Shown here in pieces: positions 1 to 12,600 of a DNA stretch of 64,000 nucleotides (positions are counted from its first letter, which is position 1; every line of letters begins with the position of its first letter). Location: NCBI GenBank assembly GCA_006937955.1, contig SSNP01000025.1, positions 4,417,686 through 4,481,685 of the forward strand, written 5' to 3'. The stretch is from Pachypanchax playfairii (Eukaryota > Chordata > Actinopteri > Cyprinodontiformes > Aplocheilidae). A program made the translations under genes and the position numbers. Below the pieces are notes generated by a model. The model was not told the origin of the DNA, searched no databases, and saw nothing but the letters and a program-made list of their open reading frames with translations.

Positions 1-562
1 GGGGAGGGCCACACTTTACTTTGAAGGAAATCTGGAACCTATAAACTTGAGCAACTTCTGGGACAAGAAGCAAACGTCACTATGGTTGGATCTGGTTGGC
101 TGTTAAACAGACTTTTGTCTCCACCTCACTGTTTCAAGTGGACCAATCATTTAGAATTCATCTCCTTGCTTTCTAAAATCCTCACAGTTGCTTCCCTTTA
201 AATTTCAGGCTCATTTAGCTGTTTTACGCACTGCCACAGGAGCAAGACATGAGAAATGTCATGTTTGTTGATGCACTGTGCATTTAGAGAAACTGGAAGA
301 TATTTTTGACAGGTTTGCACTTGTGGGAATAAAAACTCCAGTGATGCTTACTCTTTTTTTTTACTTTGGCTTGTTTGAAGATGGCATAGTGTTAAATGTG
401 GAAGAACTGCAGTACTGTTGATTAGGTTAAAAAAGACGGAGGAAGTTCCTGAAGAAGAACAGAACAGGGAGAAGTAAAAGTCCAGTGAAGAGAGACATAA
501 AAAAAACAGGAGAAATTCAGGAGTGAGAGATACGGTGTGAAGCAGAACCTGCCCAGTCAAGC
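1..562 (+). promoter_or_regulatory. twist3 5' flank and 5' UTR
   Basis: This is non-coding sequence before the twist3 ATG. It must hold the 5' UTR and probably the proximal promoter. A TATA-like CTATAAAC lies near position 40, but no transcription start can be fixed from sequence alone. An in-frame TGA at 524-526, 13 codons before the ATG at 563, rules out an N-terminal extension of the protein. The T-run near 354 and the purine-rich stretch at 430-520 are simple sequence. No other gene is seen. Confidence 0.5.
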
Positions 563-1210
563 ATGCGAGAGGAAGAGTCATCTAATGATGACCACCCCAA
601 AGGAGAGGTGGTTTACAGCAAAGAGACCACAAGAAAACTTCTGTCTAACACCTGTCCTGTTGTGGTTGCAACACCTGGGATCACAAGGCGTAAGCGTCAA
701 ATGGACTCACATGTGGAGGACCACCTCACCACAGTCACCCCTACCATGTTAAAAAACAAGGACAAAGTCAAGCCTGGGGATGGCAGTCAGATATACTCTC
801 CAAACGGGCCTAAAAAACTCAAAAGAAGCCCTGAACATCGACAACCTTTGTCTGGTCTGTCCCTTTCTCCTGAACCGAGTCACAGTCCTGGAGGACTCCC
901 AGCCTTCGAGGATCCACATGCTCAACGAGTCATTGCCAACATCCGTGAACGCCAGAGAACACAATCACTGAATGAAGCTTTTGCCTCCTTGCGCAAGATT
1001 ATTCCAACTCTTCCCTCCGACAAACTGAGCAAGATCCAGACCCTTAAGTTGGCATCTCGGTACATTGACTTTCTCTACCAGGTTCTACATAATAACGAGT
1101 TGGACAGTAAGCTTTCTGGATGTAACTATCTGGCCCATGAGAGACTGAGCTATGCTTTTTCTGTCTGGAGGATGGAAGGGGCCTGGTCAACCATGTCTGC
1201 TGGTCACTAG
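563..1210 (+). CDS. twist3: Twist-family bHLH transcription factor, probably Twist3
   Basis: The intact 215-residue ORF encodes a Twist bHLH factor, a nuclear protein that dimerises with E-proteins and binds E-boxes. It acts in mesoderm, neural crest and skeletal development (family knowledge). Basic candidate NLSs are TRRKRQ (41-46) and PKKLKR (83-88). The bHLH spans about 121-173, with basic region RERQRTQSLNEAF and helix 2 KLASRYIDFLYQVL. The C-terminal Twist box (WR domain) is about 190-213, with RLSYAFSVWRMEGAW unchanged from the family. The N-terminal half does not match the Twist1/Twist2 N-terminus and the whole is longer than Twist2 (about 160 aa); this divergence fits the non-mammalian twist3 paralogue. 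The start is the first in-frame ATG after a TGA at 524. The coding region is one exon, as usual for twist, and ends in a double stop (TAG TGA). The family call is near certain; the paralogue number is inferred from divergence and hdac7 linkage. Confidence 0.95.
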   Translation: MREEESSNDDHPKGEVVYSKETTRKLLSNTCPVVVATPGITRRKRQMDSHVEDHLTTVTPTMLKNKDKVKPGDGSQIYSPNGPKKLKRSPEHRQPLSGLSLSPEPSHSPGGLPAFEDPHAQRVIANIRERQRTQSLNEAFASLRKIIPTLPSDKLSKIQTLKLASRYIDFLYQVLHNNELDSKLSGCNYLAHERLSYAFSVWRMEGAWSTMSAGH

Positions 1211-2846
1211 TGAGGTTGGAAAAGTCCAAAATATTTTTATCAGGGAAGTATTTCAACAAGCTGAACTCAACTGTTATCTTGACCCTTTAAAGAGAGTTTT
1301 TCTTTATGTAAATCCACAAGTTTGATGTAACTATGGATTATTGTCATCCCATTAACAAAAACAGTTATTATGGATCATGTGTCCCTATAGGGCACTTAAA
1401 CCACTTTACCCCAATAGAAACAGTGTTTTTGTTCACTGCTGCTTTACTAATAAGTATTTGTCCTGTTTTAATAGATCCTGGTTTGAGACAAAAAGGAATA
1501 GAGAAAATAACTTTTCTTTGTTTAACATTTTTTGAGGTCTTTAAACCTCATGGTTGACCCTTATATTGTGTTTTGTCAAATTTGACCTTTTCAAGTTTAG
1601 GCAAATAAAAAGCACCTTTCTCTTTTTTTTATTGAAACGAGACTTCATGATAACCTCCCAAACAACAATGTTAATGCAATATACATAGTCACCATTTAAT
1701 AAATGAGACAAAATAATTCTGTTGGAGGACTTTGTGCCATCAGCCTGCTCAGTTTTTAAAGATCAGAAACTGATTCGGTAAATCATAATGGATAATGTTA
1801 TCACTGTACCCACGGTCAGCATCAACATCACAGCTCTGCATGAGACACATTTGCATTTCATTTTAGAAATCTTTATGTCTCTTTTTCTACTAAACTATAC
1901 AATACCTGTTTTCTACCAAATACATTTGTGTGTTTAATATTTAAAATTCAGAGGCTAGAATCTGAAGAAACAGTTAAAAAAGATTGAACAGAAAAGGCAA
2001 AAACTAGTGATAGATTTCTGGCTTGTAACAATGAATTTTCCTAAAGCTCTGACAATTCGGGAATTCTTTCCCACCTTTGAACTCAATCATCAGTAGAAAA
2101 TGTAGCTGTGGGCAGTCACAGCTTCCTGACCAAACCAAAATTCTTTGTTTCTTCCAGTTTGAAACTGAGTTTCGTCTACAAATATATTCTCATTCTGGCC
2201 AACATTTACTTGAATTGCATGAAAGTGGGATCCAGCTAACTGACGAGGAGGTTTAATGAAAACAAATGTTCTCTCAAAGCCATCAATCATGTGTGTCATC
2301 ATCAAAGGGGAGACTGATGTGACTCCCCACTGGGTTCCCATAAACCACTGGGAGTGATGGAGAAGGTGAGAGCTGAGTTATGCAGCCAACTGCAGACATA
2401 TAGGTGTAGCTGTTTGAATGCACACATTCCCAGAGATCCATGAGTATCCACCAGTTTTTGTATCATTAAAACCCCGTTTTTTAACCCCGTTCCATAAAAA
2501 GGTCAAAGTCAAACAAGCCAACATTGCCCATTGTTTATTTTTTAATTTGAATGGCAAACTCTAGAGAATCAAGCTAATGGGCTGGTTGGTTTCAAAACAT
2601 TCATAATAACCTGTTTCTTCCTTCACTGCCAACATTCATGAAAATCAGCAACCTATAGAATGTCGCTGATGTTTCCAGCTCTCATAAACGTTTTACCAAG
2701 CGCTATAGTTAGAACTGACATGTTTAAAGACACTTGACATACATAAAGAATTAAGTTCTGATCCAAAACAGAAACAGTGCATGCAGTGTTTGCATTGAAA
2801 CTGCAGCCAAATTTAAAAAAAATCATAAATGGGGTTTCTGCAATAC

Positions 2847-2911
2847 CAAAATATAAAAACAGACTACTGCAGAATGTATCACATACTGCAGTAGTCTGTT
2901 TTTATATTTTG
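2847..2911. repeat. Perfect 26-bp inverted repeat with 13-nt loop
   Basis: Left arm 2847-2872 and right arm 2886-2911 are exact reverse complements, starting CAAAATATAAAAACAG and ending at CTGCAG, around a 13-nt loop (2873-2885). Transcribed from either strand it would fold into a 26-bp uninterrupted stem. That is longer and more perfect than expected by chance in 65 bases. It could be a microRNA-like hairpin, the stem of a very short MITE, or a recent inverted duplication. It lies between the two convergent genes, where the hdac7 3' UTR may reach. Confidence 0.8.
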
Positions 2912-2931
2912 TGTTTCCAGCTGATAAAGTA

Positions 2932-2947
2932 AGTGTGAGCTCACACT
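2932..2947. repeat. 16-bp perfect palindrome
   Basis: AGTGTGAGCTCACACT reads identically on both strands. It lies 20 bases beyond the 26-bp-arm hairpin. A TGTGA..TCACA palindrome can be a dimeric factor site, but no specific protein can be named from sequence alone. Confidence 0.6.
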
Positions 2948-3840
2948 CCTGATATTAATATCTTCACTGATGTAAATAGAAACTTTTGAGGTATCCCACA
3001 TTTGGCTGTGATCATTTAAAATACACCTTGATCCAAATATTACAGACAAATTTACTAAAATCTGTCTTTTATTGAAAATAATTTCTAAATATAGGTCAGG
3101 TTGAAAAAAGGCATTTGTCTAGACATTGTTCAGAATCAGTTTACATCATTGTTGAGTTTCTGTTATCACAGCAGGCATTCGGTCCTGAACCGAGATTAAT
3201 TTGTTTCTCTTGTGTGTTTTGCAAATCCAGAAACAAAGTCATATTTTGTGATGCAAAAAACATAACATATTCAAATTCCAAGTACTTAATCTTTGTATTT
3301 AAGTATAGTTTTATGATTGTAAAAATGTAAGTCTACAGCTGTTTCTGATCAATTCAAACTAGACTAGGTTTGCCTGAAATGTAGTTCTGCTATTAAAGAT
3401 TTTAGACAGTATATAAAGATTAGTTATTTATTTTTTTCCGTCTTATTTCCAATATATATTATAAACTTAAATGATGTAGATACATCTGATTTCAGCATAC
3501 AAAGGTGTCCTAAAAGCACACAGTGTGACATTAGTATAATGTAATAATTTTTTTAAACAACAATAAACAGACCATTGTTTACTTGTTCATGAAAAAGATA
3601 TGTCAACATACCAGAGCAGCTTAAATCTGGGCTTTACAGAAACTTTTTTATTGTGTTTATTTTGTAGAGCTGGTTGTAATATGTCTGCTAATGAAAAGCT
3701 TTATCATCTAATCATTTAGACCCAGAGGGAAAATACATTTGTTTATGGAAAATAATATAAAATTGCTTAAAATAATGCACACTGCTGTAGATTCAACGTA
3801 AATGTACATGTGCTAGATAAAAAACAAAAACAGGCTTTAG

Positions 3841-6653
3841 AGTGGGGTACTTTTTTAATCAAGAAGAAAAGACAAGAAGTATAAAATAGACAATCTTTCT
3901 ATACATACACATGGTAGGAAATATGAATAAAAATATAAGTAAGTAATGAAAAGCAGAATGAAACAAAGATTTCAATGTCATATTTTAAGATAGAAAGTTT
4001 CAACAAATCCAGTTAATTAAGAGTTACTAATACACATGCTACTGAATGCATCAAGGCACACGTGTGACGTGTATTTTGGTCTGGGAGTTTCTATTTACAC
4101 TGTCTTTCTTTAAGAAGAATGTACAAATTACATTAGTAATAAAAGGAATTAAGAGCTGAGGCAGTACTAGCCTCTACTTAAGACAAAAAAATCTACTGGA
4201 AATATGATACAAAGGTCATTTACAGCATTTGATGGACATACAGACACCTTAATACTTGCAAATGCAAAACACAGAATGGGAAGTGCACATGCAATCACCA
4301 AAGCTTGTGCTCTCACACACATCCGATCTGACAACATTTACTTCATGGACCACGTGCACCTGCTGGGCATGCTAAAGAAGACAGACGCGGCCTAATAGTT
4401 CAATGCTGGCACCTTCTGCTGAGAATAATACGGACAAACAAGAATGATGTGACAGAACTACAGCTCTTCTTGGAACAGTCTCTTATTTAATTCTTCTCAG
4501 ACATGCCAGTTCTGCAAAAACAAAGGGGTCTTTACTATGTTGAAATATGAAATGTGTTATGAAATCTGGGTATCTATTGCCTCTGTTAAAAGAAAAACAA
4601 ATCATTCCCTTGCCATCTCCAACAGGGTCAAAAATAAAAGATGTGATATTAATTAACTTCCAGATGTGAATATTCAAAGAAAAGCTTTCAAAGTAAAAAG
4701 TAACTAGTCCAATTCGAATTTTAGTTTAGAAGTTTATGGAGAGTTTAGAATACAGTTTCTGTTTCAGGTTAAAAAATTGTACTTTTGTGGCTTGTTGTAA
4801 TTACACCCAGACTCCTGCAGCTCTTGTCTAAAACCATTAGTACTGATCAACCTAAAATGGTCAAACACAGTACACATTAAACAAAGACTACAACAATCTC
4901 TATTTTGCTACACAACAACAACCAAACTAACAAACACAGCTGGTTAAAACGACTTTTGGAATGCAGAGCCCTGAAATGCCCGTTGCAGTGAGATCACGCA
5001 TTAAAATGATGGAAAACTTTAAATGAATGATCACTGTGAGCTCCAATTTCAGCACAAATTACAAACTGTTACCAAGTCAAAATACAGAAAATCATCTCAC
5101 ATAATTAAGGAAAAAAAAATCCAGCAATTTTTCTCCAAAAAATAAAGCACATCAGTTTCTTCAATCAGAGGCTGATTGGCTTTTTAAGACACCGAAAATA
5201 AACAAAACACATTCAGACCAGATCAGGTCGTTGTACTCACAAGTAAACAGAATACAAAAGACTACATACGTGATGTTCAAATAAATCCACAGGTTCACAC
5301 ATTGTCTTCCAAATGTAGAGTATCTATATCTGTTCTTGTGTCCTTGTTCTACGAACAGATACTTTTAAGGCCGATTTCTTTGGGTAATGTCCATTAAGTG
5401 CACTAACAGTATTGCTGAAGTAGAACAATACAATGGTCCTCAGTGGTGTCAGGGTGGAATGATCACGCCTTTAGTCGTAAAAATAAACAATAAAATACAG
5501 TTTTCAATACTAGTGGTACAACATAAGTTCCTTGTTACTTTTTACAAGTATGAAAATGTTTTTATGTTTATATAAAAGCCAAGATGAGACACTAACAGCA
5601 AAGAAAAATGAACTTTACCTTAAAGTTTTGCCTACTTTAGTAATTTGTAGGAAATACAACAGTATTTCAGCCTGTATGTAAAGAGTGAGTCATATATTCA
5701 ATAATACATCTCAGATAAAAACTGTGAAAAATATAGCAAACACTATGTTTTCCAGCTTTTCAAAAACTATTGAATATTCTAGAATGAGGAATTCTTTTAT
5801 CCCAGAGGTTTGGAATTTTTCTATGGTTCACATTATGGAACAAACAGTGCAACAAAAAAATAAAATAAAATACTAAGGCCAATTGCCCTTTGTACGAAAC
5901 CACAGTTGTCCATTCTGTGTCTTCATTTACTCTATTCTCCTTGAGTTCTTTGTGGTCTGCTTCTAGTGGTTAAATTGCAACAAAACAGACACTCTCTTGT
6001 TTTTGTTTTCATTCTTTAGGATGTGGCCGCTTCCAGCGAGTGATATTCTTGCATTCATTAAGCATGTGTGTGTATACTTTGACCTGGTGTCAAACAGCTA
6101 ATTTGATTTGCATCTGGTCAGAATTTGCTGTAGGTTCTACAGTGTCATCGTCTATAAAATAAATTGTTCTTTACAAAAAGGCAAATTTAAGGCAACAGAT
6201 CAGGTGCTGGTACTGAGTACAGAGCGAATCAGGGCTGAACTCCACATCTGAGTTCGATCTGTTCTTTAAAGGGTTTTGCTCACAGGCCAGTAGCAGTGGA
6301 GTCTTTAAACACACAGTGACTGTAAAGTTGCATTTGGATGTCAGTCAGAAGAAAAGTCATTTGAAAATGAACTTGTGTATTGCTCTTTGGTGAGGTTTTC
6401 TCAGCTGCAAGTAGTGCTACTGGCTTCAGCCAAGTGGTTACCAGAATCGAGGCGATTGTAATAGCAGGTTCGGCATAGTGTGTTGGCTGCTGGACTCGTG
6501 TGTGTGTGTTTGTGTGTAAATAAGGCTAACTGGTGAGGCTCAATGGCAAGGCAAAAATGTCCTCTTCATGTTTACACAACAACAAAGGAGATCCGAGGCT
6601 AGTGGAGGACACTTCCTGAAAGTGAAATTTGTGAGGTGATTGGCTGGATTCTC
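3841..6653 (-). other. hdac7: hdac7 3' UTR and downstream flank
   Basis: The non-coding DNA directly downstream of the hdac7 stop codon must contain its 3' UTR. The stretch is AT-rich with no competing coding signal; the short ORFs read here on either strand show no domain or splice structure. The transcript end is undetermined. The first clear AATAAA-type cluster on the - strand is near 3645-3665, which would make a long (about 3 kb) UTR, but non-canonical signals closer to the stop cannot be excluded. Confidence 0.5.
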
Positions 6654-9600
6654 CTACATGGAGTCACTGTCATGATCCATTGGCTCATCAGGGACGCTGA
6701 AGGAAAGTAAAACAAACATTGTTGGAGTTGTTATGAAACTGGATTTGACCTGTATGAGAATGTGGATGAATTTGCATGCTGTACCTCTTGTTAGACATGA
6801 CTCCCACAGACAGAGACGCTAACGCATTGACAGCATCTGTTTCCTCACAGTCTTTACTCTGAGCAGCCAGGTACGGTAGTCCCACTGTTCCACTGTAGGC
6901 CTTCACACTTTGCCAGTACTGACCTACAACACACAAATACCAGAGTCTGAATGCAAATGCCAGACAATACCACTTATTGTTCTGGGTACATTCTGCAGGT
7001 CAATATTAATTACAAAAAGCATGAAAAGGCAGAGAAGATGAAAACACAATGCAAATGTTACTCACTTTGTATTTGTATGACAGTCTGCAGAGTGCGGACT
7101 GCCGGGGCATTTGGTTTTTGGAGCAGGACGTGTTCTGGCATTTGATCCTACGGGAAATAAGCAACCAAAAATAGCCATTATGAATCTGTAGTACATTTAA
7201 ACTCTACAATAACTGAATCATTTAAATTGCTGACTATATTTTTCTGAACTTTTGAAGAAATTTTAACACTGAATATAGACACTGGTTAAATAGATAATCC
7301 TAAAATTATTATCTGACAACAAGGTGATAATTACCTGTATGCCTAATAGTGCACTGACACAAGCCTCAGATGCATCACAGATAGCCGTGAGGTCGTGACC
7401 TCCTTCAAGAGCCAAAACCAGACGACCCCCAGCAAGAGACATCAACTGTCGGGTCAGGAAGCCAAAACCTGTGACAGAGAAAGTTTGATGAAATGATGAG
7501 TGATGCAGAAAGACATATCAGAAGACATAATCATGCTTTCTGGTCCATGTTTGACAGGAGCTGTAAAGATCTGTTATCTGTTGTCTATGGCTAAAAGAGG
7601 AAGATATGGTTTTGGATAACTGTGCTTACATTTGGAGGAGACTTTGTATCCTCCCAGAGGTGCAGGGTTTCCCTCAGCAGCATCAAATCCAGCTGACACC
7701 AGAACAACATCTGGGGCAAACTCCTGGGCAATAGGCATCACCACAGACCTGCACAAACACAATTCTCTGTAACTGCAAGAACCTGGAGAAGTAGTTTGAA
7801 GGGTTCTGCTTCCAAACAAAATTAGTGTACAAAACATCATCGGAATTATAGGATTACAAGTCTATAATTTGAATATTCCACGCTTTACACTAACGTTAAA
7901 TAAAATATCTGCTATGTTTTGTCATGTAGCAATTACTGACCTCAGATTTCTGAGATCTGCTTTATGTAATAAATTCAAGACGACAGAAACGCTCTGCTGC
8001 ATAAACATAGAAAACCAAAATGATCTGAATTGTATTTGTGCATTACTTCCCTGATGTGAACATTTGAGATGTTGTATAAGCTAGTTGAATTTAATGAAAG
8101 GAGAAACAGGAAACTTCACTTTTTAAACAGTGAACCCAATTTTTTTTAAACAAGGATGATGAATTGTATACAGTATACTGTATGTTTCATTTATCTAGTC
8201 ACAGGAAAGTTCTACAAGATAATTCAGGAGATTTTCAAATCAACACAATAAAAATGACTATGCCAAAAGACAACAGAAAAGCAACTATGAGTAAATATAT
8301 CTTATTTAGGGGTGTTGATAACAATTAAAAGATAAAAAAGGAAAATAAAAGGACAACTTTACCATACAAGGAAAACTATCAGACGAATGAAAAACAAAAA
8401 CACAAAATAAAAGCTCATATTTGAGTGTTGATTCAATGGTTAATCATACTTTGATAGGTAAACTTTATTATGGACTTACTTTCCTGTTTGTTCATGAAGA
8501 CTGTCCAACTCAATGAAATATAGCCGTTTTAAAAATGTTCAAAATGGGCAATACCCAATATTTATGAGCTAACCAAAAGAAGCCATTAAGTTGACAAGTG
8601 AAACGAATCATTTGAAGATCCCAAACTCAGCAGTTCCAAAAGAGTTGACAAAGGACTATTGTTTCTCTGTTGGATAAACTGCAGTGCCTCAAATGAGACA
8701 GGTCTGCCTGACAGAGTCATATTGCTGTCAGCTCTCATGCACGATGTTGTTTGTGGACTGCGGGCAGATGCATAATTCACTAATGCTATTGTTGTTAGGA
8801 GGAAAGATGTGCCGCTCAAGGGTGGAGAGAGAAACTGACTATTCCACTCCAAGCTGTCGGCAGAGTTCAAAGCCGCAGCATGCGGGTCTGTTTCCCATTA
8901 GAGGCTTGTCACTCGCTTCACGTCACTGAACACAGAGAAAAAAGGAAAAGCAGCCCATCTGGGATCCATTTGCTTTCATTATTCTGCCTCTGGACTTTGG
9001 AGACTGACCTCCCCCCTCATAAACACACACATTCAAGCACACACGCAAAAATACAAACACATACTCATAAGGACCACATGCAAATGGAAGACATGGGCGC
9101 AGACAAAAATGTGGACAAACAGGGATGACATGCGCAAATATATTCAAAATACACAAAAAGGGCATAAAATGGAAAGACATGACGCTGAAATAATCTACTT
9201 GGGTCAATATGTTGGTGTATAAGTTTTGATTACCACTGACATCAAGCACACATGCTTCTCTCATCCTCACAAACAACATCTAACCATAAAACCCAACCAC
9301 ACCTCTCCTGTAGACCCATTAAAACTGCCACAGTGCCCCCCCAGTGAGCATAACTACAGACATCCTAATGGAAAGAGGGGGGAGGGAGGGTACGCTTATT
9401 AAAGATCAATCAGTGGAGGACAGGAAGAGCGGGAACGTGTGTGTTTGCTGGTTAGTGGTGAGGCTTGAGGTGATGGAAAATAAGAGGGCCTGAGAGTGAG
9501 GGATAAGGTGGAAAAGCAACAGAACACCCTCTCTAAAGATTGAACGCACACAAACCTTTTCCCATAAAATGCATTCCATTAAACAGCTTTTGGATTACTT

Positions 9601-12600
9601 TTTTAATACAGACCATGAAATATTTGAAAACTTTTAAAGTTACAATGTGCTGAAGGTGATGTGTGGGAGGAAAAAAAGGCCTTTTAAATGTTAAATTGAG
9701 TTAAAGAAAAAAATAACAACAAACACCAAATTCAACTTTTACAAGTAAATATAAAATACAAACTAAAATATTTAGATTTTTATAATATTTTTTTCTGAAC
9801 CTTGTCTTTAACACACACTACAGTGTTCCACATCTGAATGGGTCGATGAGTATTATAACGGAGGCTTCTGCAGTTCGCAGTTAAAACTTTAACTAATAAG
9901 GCTTCCAGGTGGACGAGATGCTTACCATGTAACCAGAAAACCTTTCCAATCTGGCTTTGATTAATGTCAACCTCTCTCGCTACTCTCATTTCTAGTTCTT
10001 TCAATTCATCTTTTGCTGCATCAGACATTTGAGTTTATATTAGTCTGTCAGTGAAAAATGTCAAAAACACCCTGATAGTTACTGACTGCCTCTACAGATA
10101 TTCACTTTTTTCTTGTTTATGAAATGATTGAAATAGTATTAAAAAGAAGTGTTTAAACCAAACTATCAGACCAATATCAAGAGTATGTAAAATTGGACAT
10201 GTCACTGCTATGAAGGTGATCTGTTCTATCTCAGAAACAGTGTGCAACCAGTTGCTATGATTTATTATCACAAGGTAATCTCAGTCTTCAGATGTCAGGA
10301 TCATGCAATCTGCAGCCAAACTGTTACAGAACAGCAAATCAAGTTTTGTAAAAAAAAAAAAAAAACTTGGGTTTGTTAAAATCACATCAAAGTAGCAGTA
10401 ATGCCAGAAAAAAATACCTATTTTGTAAATATTATAATCCATTTGATAAATCAACTTATATGTTTTAATCACATATAAACATAAGAATGAATTTGACAGT
10501 TTCTCCCTCATTGGGTCTGTGGCCTAACAGCTGCAGTGATTTTCCATGAAACCAAGCAAATGGCCCAAGAATCCTTGAGGTTTGATGTACTAGACAACCA
10601 AAAAGCCCACATGACTGAAACTTTATTGGTGCTAAACACCCACCAATTATTAACCCAACCCACCACCAGGAAGTAACAGTCTGCAGTCTGTCAAACACAA
10701 AACCCAAAGAGCATTTACAGTAAAACATCTGAAGTTATTGGAAACAGGAAATGCCAGACACATGCACTCCAAATGACAGAGTACGTCAGAGGCAAAGAGA
10801 AGCCAAGTCTCTGATCAGCTTGAGTGAGTTTCTTGTGGCTCTGCGTGCAGGAAATGAGATAAACTGTTTAATTCAAGTTCTGCTAATTATCCTTGTGCTG
10901 ATTGATAATAATTTGAACCAATATTGTGACACAACTAATGAAACAACGAACTAACTTTTTTTAGTCTGTTGATTTCCTAATTCAAATCTGTTTTCAATTA
11001 GTATTGAAGAAACAAGACATTCCAAAAACACAACATGGATCTGTTTAGATCATTTTATGGGGTTCTTTTACACTTATGGAAATAATCACCAGTCTGCAGA
11101 AACATGACATATAGCTAAGTATGAATTGAATCTAACAAACTATGAGTCTAGTTTAAAGAGCAGTAACTGTTTAGTAGCAGATAGACACATGATATGATTC
11201 CAACTATTTGCTGACAACTTGGCCCAAAAGAATCTGTGAGGAAGAGTTTGGAGCAACATGAGGTTGCTGGCTGCCTTGTATACAAAAAGCTACATATCTG
11301 TCTTTCATGCTGTATGTTAGGTTTGTGTTGCACTGAAACAGAGCTGGAGATGGTTCTACCTGAATGCAGCGAGGTACTCGGCATCTCCCATGGGTGGGTC
11401 CAGTCCTCCTGTCCAAGCTATGTTCACGTTGAATCCCTCACCAGCTTCAGAACCAACCTAAACACAACAATATGTTTAAAGTTGTTACCTTTTCTTTCTG
11501 TGACAGAATGGTCAACAAGAAAGCCGTACAGCTCTTATGATTTCACCCACCTCAGATGGTGACCCACTACCAGGGAAGAAGTTCCCATTGTCATAACGAT
11601 GAAGTGAAATATAAAGAACACTGGGATCACTGTAAAACACCTCCTGGGTGCCATTACCATGATGGACATCCTTATCAATAAAATGATAGAAAATAAAATA
11701 TTCAGCAATAGCATAGGAGACAAATTCACAATTAAACATCCCTTATATGTTCTGATATCAAGTTTTCATTGATTTCCTTTTAGGTTAACGGAGTAATGAG
11801 ACATCTTACCCAGTCAACGATGAGAATTTTGCTGACACTAAGCTTCTGCTGGAGCTGCCTGGCAGCTATGGCCACAGAGTTGAAGTAACAGAAACCCCTG
11901 ATAGGAAAATACAGAAAGAAACATTGAAAAAAAAAAAAAAAAACAGATCAAACTTGATTTAAACATGAAAAGTATACTAGTATGCATGTTTTACTGAAGT
12001 AAAAACCTTTTTGCTGTATGTAATATCAGATAGAACATATAAATATTTTTTTATCAACTTTGTACGTGTAAAATTAAAGCACTATGCAAAAAAAAAACGT
12101 GTTTAGCGAAAGAATAATGCCAATACTATTACTAATAATTGTAATGATAACAATAATAATCATTTTAAAACAGAATCTTATAACTAGTAATATGAACCAC
12201 ATATATATTTGGTGTAAAGTCACAAAATTATCTAATTTGTTTATCTCCTAAAACTGTAAGCAGGTCAAAAAAGACCTGAAAAAAAACTGACTTAGAAAAC
12301 CATCATTATGGTGTATTTAAGGAACAATCATATCTTCACTAAGCTACAACATTAATTTTCAAAAAAAGAAGTTTCGGCTGTTTTAAAAGATAAAATGCCT
12401 GTTATCACATTTACTCCCTGTGGTTCATTTAACTGAGAAAGAAGATGAAAAACTTATGAGCAAATGAAACTAAAGAAGGTTTTAAATGAAATGAATGGCT
12501 CAAAATCTGTTATCTTAATATAAATGCTGAACAAATTATATTTAAATCTTAGGAAGAAAGCAGAGTGTCAAATTGTGGATGTAACATCAGCTCATCTGTC

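Larger units (their letters stand above)
1211..3840. other. twist3 3' flank / convergent intergenic region
   Basis: This AT-rich non-coding stretch must hold the twist3 3' UTR and possibly the distal end of the hdac7 3' UTR from the other strand. Twist genes commonly carry an intron in the 3' UTR. A GTGAGG donor-like string overlaps the stop (1209-1214), but I cannot show that it is used. AATAAA-type signals occur on + (near 1604) and, read on -, near 3071 and 3645-3665, so neither transcript end can be set. The notable structures are the hairpin at 2847-2911 and the palindrome at 2932-2947, listed separately. Confidence 0.4.

Noticed and set aside
8923..9279. 118-codon - strand frame in intron 19
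   Set aside because: It runs across CA-rich simple sequence and has no domain.
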